Shown: piece after piece, positions 26,332 through 34,679 of the stretch
Layout of the letters: every line of letters starts with the position of its first letter
How positions within the stretch are numbered: position 1 is the stretch's first letter
From: Pseudomonas fluorescens
GTDB lineage: Bacteria > Pseudomonadota > Gammaproteobacteria > Pseudomonadales > Pseudomonadaceae
Reading direction: 5' to 3'
Length of the DNA: 64,000 bases
NCBI RefSeq assembly: GCF_902498065.1
Contig: NZ_CABVIR010000003.1
Span: forward strand, 434,001 to 498,000
Made by a program: the position numbers and the translations under genes
The notes under the pieces: generated by a model
Databases searched by the model: none
What the model was told of the DNA's origin: nothing
The model's input: the letters and a program-made list of their open reading frames with translations, nothing else

Positions 26332-26716
26332 GAATAGCTCCTGTCACCGTTGAAGTTAGAGCTCGGCAGATATACAACTGTGTACAGCTGAGTGTCTAAT
26401 CTCCTGCCACTGATTGATAGCTAACTGTGACGGGATTATAAAAGTATCGAATTAGATTGCAGTCAAGTAAAAAACAAAAAATTCTGAAATTTCCTACGAT
26501 ATTTGTGATTTTGTAGGCCGCATCCTACTTAGAGGGAATCTTCCTACAAGTGATTTGTTGATATTGGTATTTAGGTCTGTCGCTTCGGTGCGAAGCGTGA
26601 GTTAACGTTTGAATTTTATTTTTAGAAAACAGCGCGTTAATTATTTCTATCTTTTTGAAGGAGAGGTTAAAATTTTTTTTGTTGCCGTGTAACACCCAAT
26701 AAAGAGACACAGCGCG
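26332..26716. other. AT-rich non-coding end of the island
   Basis: About 385 bp without a convincing gene apart from the promoter-like boxes. It contains TCCTAC three times (26497-26547) with one GTAGG in between, and a perfect small hairpin CGCTTCG-GTG-CGAAGCG near 26580. These could be regulatory or relics of the insertion end. Confidence 0.4.
26435..26466 (-). promoter_or_regulatory. Possible promoter of the island operon
   Basis: On the minus strand TTGACT (26466-26461) and TATAAT (26440-26435) match sigma-70 boxes and point towards the precursor gene. The 20-bp spacer is longer than the usual 16-18, so one box may be fortuitous. Confidence 0.35.
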
Positions 26717-26908
26717 CTGGATAACCCGCGCTCGGCGATGGTGTTTGGCGGGTTGGCCGGCACCGTCAGCGGTGTGACCGCCGGGTTGGCGGCGACGGAT
26801 CGGCGGTTGGTGCCTTACGGCGCGTTGACGGCGACGTTCCACACCGGGCTTGGGTGCCTGCTTGGGCCTTCGTTGTTGTACTTCATTGTTCGCGGGATTG
26901 TGGGCTGA
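26717..26908 (+). pseudogene. Detached second copy of the mdcM 3' end
   Basis: 192 bases encode the last 63 residues of MdcM from LDNPRSAMVFGG to FIVRGIVG with its own stop TGA. Compared with the attached copy at 21176-21367 the protein is identical, while I count ten synonymous base changes plus a different stop codon. There is no start codon or promoter. It is probably the original chromosomal 3' end displaced by the island. Confidence 0.9.
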
Positions 26909-26936
26909 CTTCAGATTCTGAGTTGTCTCGGTTGAC

Positions 26937-27014
26937 GCCATCGCCAGCAGGCCGGCTCCCACAGGGGAATAGTGTTTGCATTCTCACTGTGGGAGCCAGC
27001 CTGCTGGCGATTGG
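26937..27014. repeat. Paired REP element between mdcM remnant and mdcR
   Basis: Inverted cores ATCGCCAGCAGGCCGGCTCC and GGAGCCAGCCTGCTGGCGAT with GTGGGAGC ends. It lies between convergent genes and belongs to the chromosomal side of the island junction. Confidence 0.9.
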
Positions 27015-27027
27015 GGCCAACGAGCTC

Positions 27028-27942
27028 TCAAACCTGGCGATTGGCATACATCCGACACTCCGCCAGCAACGCCAGCAAGTTCGGATCGCGCTCCTTCGCC
27101 TTCAAGAACACCACGCCGATGTGCTGCTGCAACCGATACTTTTCCTGCAACGGAATCAGCTTCACCCGGTTCTCATACACCGCTGCAATCCGCCCCGGCA
27201 GCAACGCATAACCCACCCCCGAGCTGACCATGCTCAACAGGGTGAAGATGTCGTTGACCTGCATCGCCACCTTCGGCTCGAAACCCGCCTGTTTGAACAC
27301 CCGATTGCCATCCTGATGCGTGGCGAAGCCTTGGGTCAGGGTGATGAATGTCTCGTCGCGGACCTCAGCCAGATCGACTTCAGTGCGCTGGGCAAACCTG
27401 GAATCCGCCGGTGTCGCCAGGAAGATGTCATCGGAGAACAACGCAATCTGCTCGCAATCCGGGTCGTTCACGCTGTCGTCCAAAGACACCAGGATCGCGT
27501 CGACTTCCATGTTCTTGAGCTTGTACAACAGGTCGAAATTCGAACCGAGGATCAAGTCGATGTTGAGTTCGCTGCGGCGGATTTTCAAGCCCATGATCAG
27601 TTGCGGCACGGTCTTCACCGTCAGCGAATACAACGACCCGAGCTTGAAGCGCTCAGCCGAGAACCCGGCGGCTTCGCGGGTCAGGCGCACGGTTTCGACC
27701 ACGTCCTGAATCAGTTTCTGCGCTCGTTCTTCCAGCACATAAGCGCTTTCCAGCGGCGTCAGGTTGCGGCCTTCGTGTTTGAACAACGGGCAGCGCAGGG
27801 CGCTTTCCAGGGAATGAATGGCGCGGTGCACGCTGACGTTACTGGTTTGCAACTCGGCAGCGGCGCGGGCCAGATTGCCGGTGCGCATGAAGGCGAGGAA
27901 CACCTCGAGTTTTTTCAGGGTCAATTCTTCGTCGATCAGCAT
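27028..27942 (-). CDS. mdcR: LysR-family regulator of malonate genes
   Basis: A 304-residue LysR regulator with N-terminal winged HTH (LEVFLAFMRTGNLARAAAELQTSNVSVHRAIHSLE) and a substrate-binding domain. It matches the MdcR/MadR type by position next to mdcLM; in other bacteria this regulator activates the mdc operon with malonate. It starts at MLIDEELTLKK, the usual N-terminus, not at the upstream in-frame codon (27987). The island now separates it from mdcM, with no visible damage to the gene. Confidence 0.85.
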   Translation of the reverse strand: MLIDEELTLKKLEVFLAFMRTGNLARAAAELQTSNVSVHRAIHSLESALRCPLFKHEGRNLTPLESAYVLEERAQKLIQDVVETVRLTREAAGFSAERFKLGSLYSLTVKTVPQLIMGLKIRRSELNIDLILGSNFDLLYKLKNMEVDAILVSLDDSVNDPDCEQIALFSDDIFLATPADSRFAQRTEVDLAEVRDETFITLTQGFATHQDGNRVFKQAGFEPKVAMQVNDIFTLLSMVSSGVGYALLPGRIAAVYENRVKLIPLQEKYRLQQHIGVVFLKAKERDPNLLALLAECRMYANRQV

Positions 27943-28105
27943 GGGCGTGACTCTTGGTCGAATGGCTCGATTGTGCCCAATTCTCAACGATCACGCCTGA
28001 TAAGAAGAGTCTATCCAGACAACAGAACTGGTATTTCTTACAGGTGTGCAGGCCCAGTAAAAGAGGCATGCTGGGTCAGGAATGGATCCCGCTCGAGGAG
28101 TGCGT

Positions 28106-30262
28106 ATGGCCCTTATCGATGAAGTTCAACGAGCCTGCGAGCGTTTGGCGCCTGCCGGCTGGCGTGATCTGCTGAAACTCCATGGGCTGGATATCGAAGC
28201 AAGGCCGTTGGCCGATGAATTAAATAAAGCCCTGTCGATTAACCGCACAATCAAGGGTTTTGAGGACTTTTCGTTGCAAGGCAGTCGTGGGGTTGAGGCG
28301 GGCCATCCTTCACGCAGCCTGCTGTATCACGCGTTGGCGTCGCCCACTGTGACTGAGGACGCCGGGGCAAACCCGCTCCATGATTTCGCGACGGGGGCAG
28401 AATTGGAGGCCGTGCTCAACTATGTGTACGGCGTCTGCCCCCCGACCCTGGCGCAACTTCAGGCGCTGGCTGGCGCGGAGGCGAGTTTGGGAGTGGTGGT
28501 GTTTGCCCTTGAGTACCGACCGCAACCGGACACGACGCATCGCAAGCATGCAGACCTGTGTTTTTCCCGCACCGGCATTGCACGTGTCGGCACCGCGCCT
28601 GTGCTGTACGACGCTCGACTGCGAGGCTTCAGCCCCATTGTTCAGAATGACCTGCATGCCATGCGGGTCATGCCGGCTCGCTTCAGCGCCTATGTGGCCG
28701 TGCAGCAAAAGGGCGGGGTAGGTCACGGGTGGGTCGAGGGTGATGAAAATCGGGACTTCTGGTTTCCGCTGCACAAGCTTTTCGATGGCTCGGAGTGCAT
28801 CGCTGGTCTCGATCTGGATTTGAAGCTCGAGGCATTGCACGTCAATGACAAATTGCGGCAGTTCCACCTCAGGCTAGGAAACGAAGCGGACTGGTTTGAG
28901 CCCGACATTTCGCAAGCCCCCTTTGTGCTGACTGAAGGCCTCGCCGAGTGGGCTGACAGCGCGGTGCATGGCAGCGGCTTGAATGTGCCGGTACCAAAGG
29001 CCCGGCTGGTCGAACCTGCCCTGTTTCAGGGGCGATCCGTTTCTTTTCGTGTCCCGCCCAACGCAAATTTTGAGGGTTACATCATCAATAAGCGCCATCA
29101 GTTACAGGACGATGGCTCAATCCGTGACTTGAACAATGAGCCGGATGTAGAGGCAATTGTCAGGGCCGGTAACTACCGGGCACTGCACTTCATAGACTTC
29201 ACCGCTGACGGCTGGGTCAAGCCCGTTTGCCCGGCGCTGAGCACTCACATCCCGATCACCGTAGCCGCCTGCTCAATATTATCCGCACCTGATTTTTACC
29301 CGAGCTGTGGGCAAGCGGCGCTGATTGAATGGGCACAACAGCAGGAGTTTCCCGAGCCAATCTGGTACGTCACGTTGCAGGCTTTGTCTGAACGGAGGCT
29401 GGCAGGCAATCCGCTGCTGCCAGAGGGGCACTTTGTCGAGGAAGATAAAGGCATTACTGCGCTGGTCTCTCAGCTTTTGCCGGCTGTAGGCGCCACAGTA
29501 AAGGGGTCTTCTATACGGGCAGAGCGTACGTCCTGGCTGCCCGACAGTGCTGCGGGCACCTTCAGCCCAGGTTGGGAAATTGCCAGCAACGGCGGGTTTC
29601 GGCCAACGTTTATCTGCTCTTTCAACCTTGGCAGCCCATTTTCAGAAGACGTGAGAATCTGTTCGGCGGCGGGCGCCTATTGGCCCGCCGTGACCCCCGA
29701 CAGTGCTCGTACCTTTGAACCCGCGCTTTCAAAACCGACAGTCATACCCTTGCGAGACTCTGAAAATGGTCAGACCGGCGAAACGTCGTGGGATGGCGAA
29801 ACCGGCCCACGTCTGGTGACGGTAAACGGGCGCCTGACGGTCGAATACACCGCCTATGAATACAGCGATTACACGAGTAATGCGCTGGCCGGGCGCTTGT
29901 CGCTGTCGGTCACCGGGCAGATTTCCCGAGAGGATTATCAACATCGGATTCTGGCCATGCATTTGGCTTACATCGCCATCGGCGCCCCCACTCGTGAGCT
30001 ACAGGGACGGTGGGCGGTGCTGTCCTTCATTCGTGTGGTGAGACCTGATTCGGTCCTGTCTCTGGCAGAGTCTGAGGCAGGGGCGCAGTTGGAAGGCGAG
30101 GTGGACTTTTTCGTTGTTTATCGACACGGCACCGTTTCGACACCCTCCAGTTTTCGGTTGCGCCACGTTGAAATTTTGGAAATGGTTGAGCTGTTTATCG
30201 GGGCTGACAGCCTTTTGATCAATAGAGACAACAAGGGTTGGCTGAGTCGTTCTTTTGACTGA
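28106..30262 (+). CDS. Large conserved protein of unknown function paired with a LodB/QhpG-like flavoprotein
   Basis: A 718-residue protein without signal peptide or TM segments. I do not recognise a family with certainty. Marks include GVEAGHPSRSLLYHALASP near residue 70 and RICSAAGAYWPAVTPDSART near 520 (C519 and W526 close together). The following gene overlaps it by 8 bases and encodes a flavoprotein of the type that hydroxylates tryptophan in LodA and QHNDH quinone enzymes. A tryptophan-derived quinone cofactor here is therefore a hypothesis. The ATG at 28106 follows GAGGAG; the frame is open 24 bases further upstream. Confidence 0.6.
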   Translation: MALIDEVQRACERLAPAGWRDLLKLHGLDIEARPLADELNKALSINRTIKGFEDFSLQGSRGVEAGHPSRSLLYHALASPTVTEDAGANPLHDFATGAELEAVLNYVYGVCPPTLAQLQALAGAEASLGVVVFALEYRPQPDTTHRKHADLCFSRTGIARVGTAPVLYDARLRGFSPIVQNDLHAMRVMPARFSAYVAVQQKGGVGHGWVEGDENRDFWFPLHKLFDGSECIAGLDLDLKLEALHVNDKLRQFHLRLGNEADWFEPDISQAPFVLTEGLAEWADSAVHGSGLNVPVPKARLVEPALFQGRSVSFRVPPNANFEGYIINKRHQLQDDGSIRDLNNEPDVEAIVRAGNYRALHFIDFTADGWVKPVCPALSTHIPITVAACSILSAPDFYPSCGQAALIEWAQQQEFPEPIWYVTLQALSERRLAGNPLLPEGHFVEEDKGITALVSQLLPAVGATVKGSSIRAERTSWLPDSAAGTFSPGWEIASNGGFRPTFICSFNLGSPFSEDVRICSAAGAYWPAVTPDSARTFEPALSKPTVIPLRDSENGQTGETSWDGETGPRLVTVNGRLTVEYTAYEYSDYTSNALAGRLSLSVTGQISREDYQHRILAMHLAYIAIGAPTRELQGRWAVLSFIRVVRPDSVLSLAESEAGAQLEGEVDFFVVYRHGTVSTPSSFRLRHVEILEMVELFIGADSLLINRDNKGWLSRSFD

Positions 30263-31298
30263 CCAGGACGTGATCGTCATTGGCGCCGGGCCAGCGGGCA
30301 CGGCGGCAGCCATCTTGTGTGCGCAACAGGGATTGCGAGTGGTGCTGTTGGAGCAGGCGGTTCTCCCTCGCAAGCGTCCGGGTGAGACGCTGCAACCGGG
30401 TGTTGAACCTTTGCTGCAGCAGTTGGGTGTGGCCGCTGCGGTGCAGGCGGCCGGGTTTTTACGTCATACAGGCCATTGGGTGCAATGGGGGGGAGCACGC
30501 CAGTTCAGTGCCTTTGGTCAAGGCGTGACGGGCCCGAGCCGGGGCTTTCAAATTCCCCGAGATGCGCTGGATAGTCTGCTGCTTTGTCGGGCCGTCGAGT
30601 CAGGTGTCAGGGTGGTGCAGCCTTGCCGTGTGCTCACGGTAATCAAGGACTCGCAGAGGGTATGCGGGGTGCAAACCGCACAAGGTGATTTCATTGCTCC
30701 CCATTTGATCGACGCCAGTGGCGCCAGCAGTTGGTTGTCACGTCAGTTGAAACTTCGATGGCGCAGATTTTCGCCACATCTGATCGCCCGCTATGGATAT
30801 GCCGTCGGTGTGTGCCCTGACGACAACATTTTTTGCGGGATAGATGCAGACCCCTTTGGATGGTACTGGACGGCGAAGATCGGCGAACACGCTTACCACT
30901 GGACCCGCCTGTGTTTTCTCCCTGGAAACACGTCGCAAGGCATTCCACCTGCCATGTTCAAACACCTGACACAATCCGGACCGGTCCGCGGGGCTGACGT
31001 GACCTGGCGTGTTGGCCAGCAGGTGGCAGGAAGCGGATTTTTTATCGCGGGAGATGCGGCATTTGTGCTGGATCCGGCGGCGTCACAGGGCGTGTTGAAG
31101 GCACTGATGTCAGGAATGATGGCCGCGCATGCGGTGATTCAAACGCGCAGTTCGCCTTGGCATGAGATGAGCGTCCAGCAGCAATACCAGTATTGGGTAA
31201 ATGAATGGTTTCACCGCGACCGACGGAGGTTGATCGAGTTGTACCGGGCTCACCCGTTTCCTGCGACGTGGTTGTTTGAGCGCCAGGAGCGGCTTTAA
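30255..31298 (+). CDS. FAD-dependent oxidoreductase, LodB/QhpG/halogenase-like
   Basis: A 347-residue flavoprotein with the FAD-binding motif VIVIGAGPAGTAAAILCAQQG, then PRKRPGETLQPGVEPLLQQLG and GFFIAGDAAFVLDPAASQGV, typical of single-component flavin monooxygenases and halogenase relatives. The halogenase WxWxIP motif is not seen. The TTG start overlaps the upstream gene by 8 bases, so the two products probably work together. Inferred role: maturation of the 718-residue protein by oxidising a side chain, as LodB does for LodA. Confidence 0.75.
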   Translation: MTDQDVIVIGAGPAGTAAAILCAQQGLRVVLLEQAVLPRKRPGETLQPGVEPLLQQLGVAAAVQAAGFLRHTGHWVQWGGARQFSAFGQGVTGPSRGFQIPRDALDSLLLCRAVESGVRVVQPCRVLTVIKDSQRVCGVQTAQGDFIAPHLIDASGASSWLSRQLKLRWRRFSPHLIARYGYAVGVCPDDNIFCGIDADPFGWYWTAKIGEHAYHWTRLCFLPGNTSQGIPPAMFKHLTQSGPVRGADVTWRVGQQVAGSGFFIAGDAAFVLDPAASQGVLKALMSGMMAAHAVIQTRSSPWHEMSVQQQYQYWVNEWFHRDRRRLIELYRAHPFPATWLFERQERL

Positions 31299-31402
31299 CC
31301 GGAACCCTTTCTGCGCGGAGAGTGGTTTTGTAAGCATTGCGCTTTTACGCTTGAAGCCTGAGCCTTGCGCGATGTTGTATTGGATTTCGAGGTGAGCAAT
31401 AC

Positions 31403-32020
31403 ATGTATCACGGGGAAAGATTGAACGCCTGGACGCATTTGGTCGGGGCGGTGGCGGCAACGGTCGGGGTGGTGTGGATGCTGGTGATCGCCGGCATGGA
31501 CGGCAGCCCGTGGAAGATCGTCAGCGTGGCGATTTACGGTTTCACGTTGATGGTGCTCTACAGCGCGTCGACCGTTTACCACAGCGTGCGCGGGCGCAAG
31601 AAAGCGATCATGCAGAAGGTCGATCACTTTTCGATCTACCTGTTGATCGCCGGCAGCTACACGCCGTTCTGTCTGGTGACCCTGCGCGGGCCTTGGGGCT
31701 GGACGTTGTTCGGGATTGTCTGGGGGCTGGCGCTGATCGGTATCCTGCAAGAGATCAAGCCGCGTTCGGAAGCGCGGATCCTGTCGCTCGTGATTTACGC
31801 GGTGATGGGCTGGATCGTGCTGGTGGCGGTCAAGCCGCTGCTGGCGGCGCTGGGCAGTACAGGTTTCGCCTGGCTGGCGTCGGGCGGCGTGCTGTACACC
31901 GTGGGTATTGTCTTTTTTGCGCTGGATAGTCGTTTACGCCATGCCCACGGGATCTGGCATCTGTTCGTGATTGCCGGGAGTTTGCTGCACTTTGTGGCAA
32001 TTATGTTTTATGTCCTTTAA
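31403..32020 (+). CDS. trhA: Hemolysin III/TrhA family membrane protein
   Basis: A 205-residue inner-membrane protein of the PAQR superfamily with seven hydrophobic helices. Conserved markers are ERLNAWTHLVGA, SASTVYHS, KVDHFSIYLLIAGSYTPF and the C-terminal GIWHLFVIAGSLLHF; the histidines are the likely metal ligands. TrhA homologues affect membrane energetics and lipid homeostasis. ATG after TTCGAGG. Confidence 0.88.
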   Translation: MYHGERLNAWTHLVGAVAATVGVVWMLVIAGMDGSPWKIVSVAIYGFTLMVLYSASTVYHSVRGRKKAIMQKVDHFSIYLLIAGSYTPFCLVTLRGPWGWTLFGIVWGLALIGILQEIKPRSEARILSLVIYAVMGWIVLVAVKPLLAALGSTGFAWLASGGVLYTVGIVFFALDSRLRHAHGIWHLFVIAGSLLHFVAIMFYVL

Positions 32021-32025
32021 GGCTT

Positions 32026-32934
32026 TTAAGGGATCAAGCGATCCAGTTGCGCCTGCGCCCGTCGGCTGAATACCTGCAACAAGTCGCTCAAGGTATGGGG
32101 TGGCGGTTCGTCGGCGCGGGTGACCGCATATAACGTGATCGGTAAGGCTGGCGCCAGAGGCCGGATCGCCGTGGCGGCGGGGGACGCGCCGAGCGCGGTA
32201 AACGGATCGATCACCGCCAGCCCGGCACCGGATTCAACCATCGCCCGCGCCAGCGAATAGGTCTGCACGGCGATGCGCACCCGTGGCGGCGGTTCGACCG
32301 CCTCAAGGTAGCTGTCGAGCCTGGCGGCCAGCGGGTCGGCGCTGGACAGACCGATCAGCGGCGCACCGGCCAGTTCGCTCAACGGTAACGGTTGGCTCAA
32401 GGCGTCGTCGGTCCAATAGCCCAACGGCGCCAGCGCCACCAAAACCCCGCAGGCCAAGGTCTGCGCCTTCAGGCCCGGATGATCCGGCGGCTGCAAGGTC
32501 AGCGCGACATCCACTTCGCGCATCAACAAATTCTGCATCAGCTCACGGCTGTGGGCGCTGGACAGCTCGCAGACGATGTCCGGATAGCGTTGCGTCCACT
32601 CGTTGATGGCCGGCGGCAGCAGCGACAGGGCCAGCGCCGGGATTGCGCCGATCCGTACGCTGTGACCCGGCTCGCGCCGCAGGCTCTGGGCCAGACGTCG
32701 CACGCCTTGCAGGCTTTCGGTGACCTTGTCGACTTCGCGCTCAAGTTCCAGCGCTTCGGGCGTCGCCTGCAATTTGCCGCGCACCCGCAGGAATAACGGA
32801 AAGCCCAGTTGCTGCTCGGCGTGTTGCAGCACTTTGCTCACCGCCGGCTGCGACACGTGCAGCAGCTGCGCGGCGCCACTGACCGAACCGGTTTGGCGAA
32901 TGGCCTGGAAAATCTCGATGTGTCGCAGTCGCAT
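32026..32934 (-). CDS. LysR-family transcriptional regulator
   Basis: A 302-residue LysR regulator (HTH: IRQTGSVSGAAQLLHVSQPAVSKVLQHAE; substrate-binding domain from residue 90). It is divergent from the D-amino-acid dehydrogenase operon across about 105 bp, which contains a LysR-like palindrome, so it probably controls that operon in response to an amino acid. Confidence 0.9.
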   Translation of the reverse strand: MRLRHIEIFQAIRQTGSVSGAAQLLHVSQPAVSKVLQHAEQQLGFPLFLRVRGKLQATPEALELEREVDKVTESLQGVRRLAQSLRREPGHSVRIGAIPALALSLLPPAINEWTQRYPDIVCELSSAHSRELMQNLLMREVDVALTLQPPDHPGLKAQTLACGVLVALAPLGYWTDDALSQPLPLSELAGAPLIGLSSADPLAARLDSYLEAVEPPPRVRIAVQTYSLARAMVESGAGLAVIDPFTALGASPAATAIRPLAPALPITLYAVTRADEPPPHTLSDLLQVFSRRAQAQLDRLIP

Positions 32935-32941
32935 GGCAAGT

Positions 32942-32960
32942 CCATAACCTTTGTTTATGG
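32942..32960. promoter_or_regulatory. Candidate LysR operator in the divergent promoter
   Basis: CCATAA-N7-TTATGG is an exact 6+6-bp palindrome of the T-N11-A form typical of LysR regulators. It starts eight bases before the regulator start codon and about 80 bp before the dehydrogenase gene. Confidence 0.45.
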
Positions 32961-33041
32961 GTCAGGCATCTTTATGCATTGTTCAACGACTGTCACCTGG
33001 TCCTAACCTGAAGCCTGTTTCAACAACGGTTAAGGACAGAC

Positions 33042-34283
33042 ATGGCTCAGCGGGTTTGCATCATCGGTGGTGGCGTCATCGGGCTGACGACGGCTTACGC
33101 GCTGGTTCGTGACGGCATCGACGTGACGCTGATCGAGGCCCGGGACTCGCTGGGCAGCGAGACCAGTTTCGCCAACGGCGGCCAGTTGTCCTACCGTTAC
33201 GTCGCGCCGCTGGCCGATGCCGGCGTACCGTTGCAGGCGCTTGGCTGGATGCTGCGCGGTGACTCGCCGTTGAAGCTGCGCCCGCGCCTGGACCCGGCGC
33301 AATGGCGCTGGATGGCGTCCTTCCTGGCAGCTTGCCGTCGTTCGGTGAATCAACGCAATGGCGCGCACCTGCTGCGTCTGGCGCTGCTGAGCCAGTCCAC
33401 GCTGCAAGGCTGGCGCGACGAAGACCGTCTCGACGGTTTCGACTGGCGGCGCAACGGCAAACTGGTGACGTTTCGTGAAGCCGCGAGTTTCGAACACGCT
33501 CGTCACGGCCTCGCCGATCCGCAACAGCAGCACGTTCTGTCGCGGGCCGAATGCGCACAGCTTGAGCCAGCACTGGCCGAGGCGCCGTTTGTGGGCGCGA
33601 TTTATACCCCCGACGAAGAAGTCGCTGATTGCCATGCTTTCTGCCAGCAACTGCTGGCTCGCCTCAAGGCCTCGGGTCGTTGCGAGTTTCTGCTCGGGCG
33701 AAAGGTCACCGGCATTCGCCACGCGGACGGCGCGGTGCAGGCCGTCGAAATGGGTACGCAAGTGCTGCCGGTCGAGCAACTGGTGATTGCCGCCGGCCAT
33801 CGCAGTCCGGCGCTGGCGCTGCCCGGCATGAACCTGCCGCTGTATCCGCTCAAGGGCTACAGCCTGACCTTGCCCATCCGCGCCGAACATCGCGCGCCGG
33901 AGCTGAGCATCACCGATTACAACCGCAAGATCGTTTACGCCCGTCTCGGTGACCAATTGCGCGTGGCGGCGATGGTCGACATTGTCGGTTTCGACCCGGC
34001 CCTCGACCCCAAACGTCTGGCGCTGATCAAGCGTCAGGCGCAGGAAACCTTGCCCAATGCCGGCGATTACGACGCCGCCATCGAATGGGCCGGCATGCGC
34101 CCGGCCACCCCCAGCGGCGTGCCGTTGATCGGGGCCACGGCGTATCGCAACGTGTGGCTCAACCTCGGCCATGGTGCGCTGGGTTTTACCCTGGCCTGTG
34201 GCAGCGCCCGGTTGCTCAGCGAGTTGATCGCCCGGCGCGCACCGTCGATTGAAATGCAGGGCCTCGCCCCCCGCGTCGCCTGA
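33042..34283 (+). CDS. D-amino-acid dehydrogenase (DadA-like FAD enzyme)
   Basis: A 413-residue flavoenzyme of the DAO/DadA family. The N-terminus is the FAD motif VCIIGGGVIGLTTAYALVRDG, followed by SETSFANGGQLSYRYVAPLAD as in DadA, and the C-terminus has GMRPATPSGVPLIGAT and NLGHGALGFTLACGSARLLSELI. It probably oxidises D-amino acids to 2-oxo acids via imines, passing electrons to the respiratory chain. It is followed by a RidA gene and a solute-binding protein gene. It is probably not the catabolic dadA itself, since no dadX neighbours it. Confidence 0.85.
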   Translation: MAQRVCIIGGGVIGLTTAYALVRDGIDVTLIEARDSLGSETSFANGGQLSYRYVAPLADAGVPLQALGWMLRGDSPLKLRPRLDPAQWRWMASFLAACRRSVNQRNGAHLLRLALLSQSTLQGWRDEDRLDGFDWRRNGKLVTFREAASFEHARHGLADPQQQHVLSRAECAQLEPALAEAPFVGAIYTPDEEVADCHAFCQQLLARLKASGRCEFLLGRKVTGIRHADGAVQAVEMGTQVLPVEQLVIAAGHRSPALALPGMNLPLYPLKGYSLTLPIRAEHRAPELSITDYNRKIVYARLGDQLRVAAMVDIVGFDPALDPKRLALIKRQAQETLPNAGDYDAAIEWAGMRPATPSGVPLIGATAYRNVWLNLGHGALGFTLACGSARLLSELIARRAPSIEMQGLAPRVA

Positions 34284-34301
34284 CTTGAAAAGGAAAAACT
34301 G

Positions 34302-34655
34302 ATGAGCATTAACCGTATCAACAGCAACAGCCGGCTTTCTGGCGCGGTGACCTTTGGCGATCTGGTGTTTCTCTCGGGACAGGTTCCGGGTGACAGCCCC
34401 GACGTCACCGGCCAAACCGCCGAGGTGCTGGCGAAGATCGACGCGTTGTTGGCCGAGGCTGGCAGCGACAAGGAACATCTGCTCAACGCGACCATTTACC
34501 TGAACGACATTGGCCGTGATTTCGCCGCCATGAACGAGGTCTGGTCGCAATGGTTGTCGCCGGGCAAGGCGCCGACCCGCACCACGTTGCAGGCGCAACT
34601 GGCCCGTCCAGAGGTTCTGGTGGAGATCACCGTGATCGCCGCCCGCCGCTCATAA
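34302..34655 (+). CDS. RidA family enamine/imine deaminase
   Basis: A 117-residue YjgF/YER057c/UK114 protein; these speed hydrolysis of reactive enamines and imines to keto acids and ammonia. Visible are FGDLVFLSGQVPGD, LLNATIYLNDI and RTTLQAQLARPEVLVEITVIA; the arginine in APTRTT is the usual substrate ligand. It lies 18 bp after the dehydrogenase gene, so it would clear the imines that enzyme makes. Confidence 0.92.
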   Translation: MSINRINSNSRLSGAVTFGDLVFLSGQVPGDSPDVTGQTAEVLAKIDALLAEAGSDKEHLLNATIYLNDIGRDFAAMNEVWSQWLSPGKAPTRTTLQAQLARPEVLVEITVIAARRS

Positions 34656-34679
34656 ACTGACCCACAACGGAGAATAACA

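Larger units (their letters stand above)
21368..26716. mobile_element. AT-rich genomic island inserted at the 3' end of mdcM
   Basis: About 5.3 kb of visibly AT-rich DNA lies between mdcM and a second copy of the mdcM 3' end, after which the GC-rich sequence and mdcR resume. All island genes are on the minus strand and form a probable peptide-modification cluster. No integrase, transposase or tRNA is seen, so the mode of entry is not shown; recombination within the conserved mdcM end would explain it. Confidence 0.75.

Noticed and set aside
26525..26962. 145-codon minus-strand frame at the island end
   Set aside because: It is formed by reading antisense through the mdcM remnant and a REP arm into AT-rich DNA; composition changes abruptly and no ribosome site is seen.
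28106..30262. LodA (lysine epsilon-oxidase) itself
   Set aside because: The expected LodA motifs are not recognisable; only the neighbouring flavoprotein suggests the relation.
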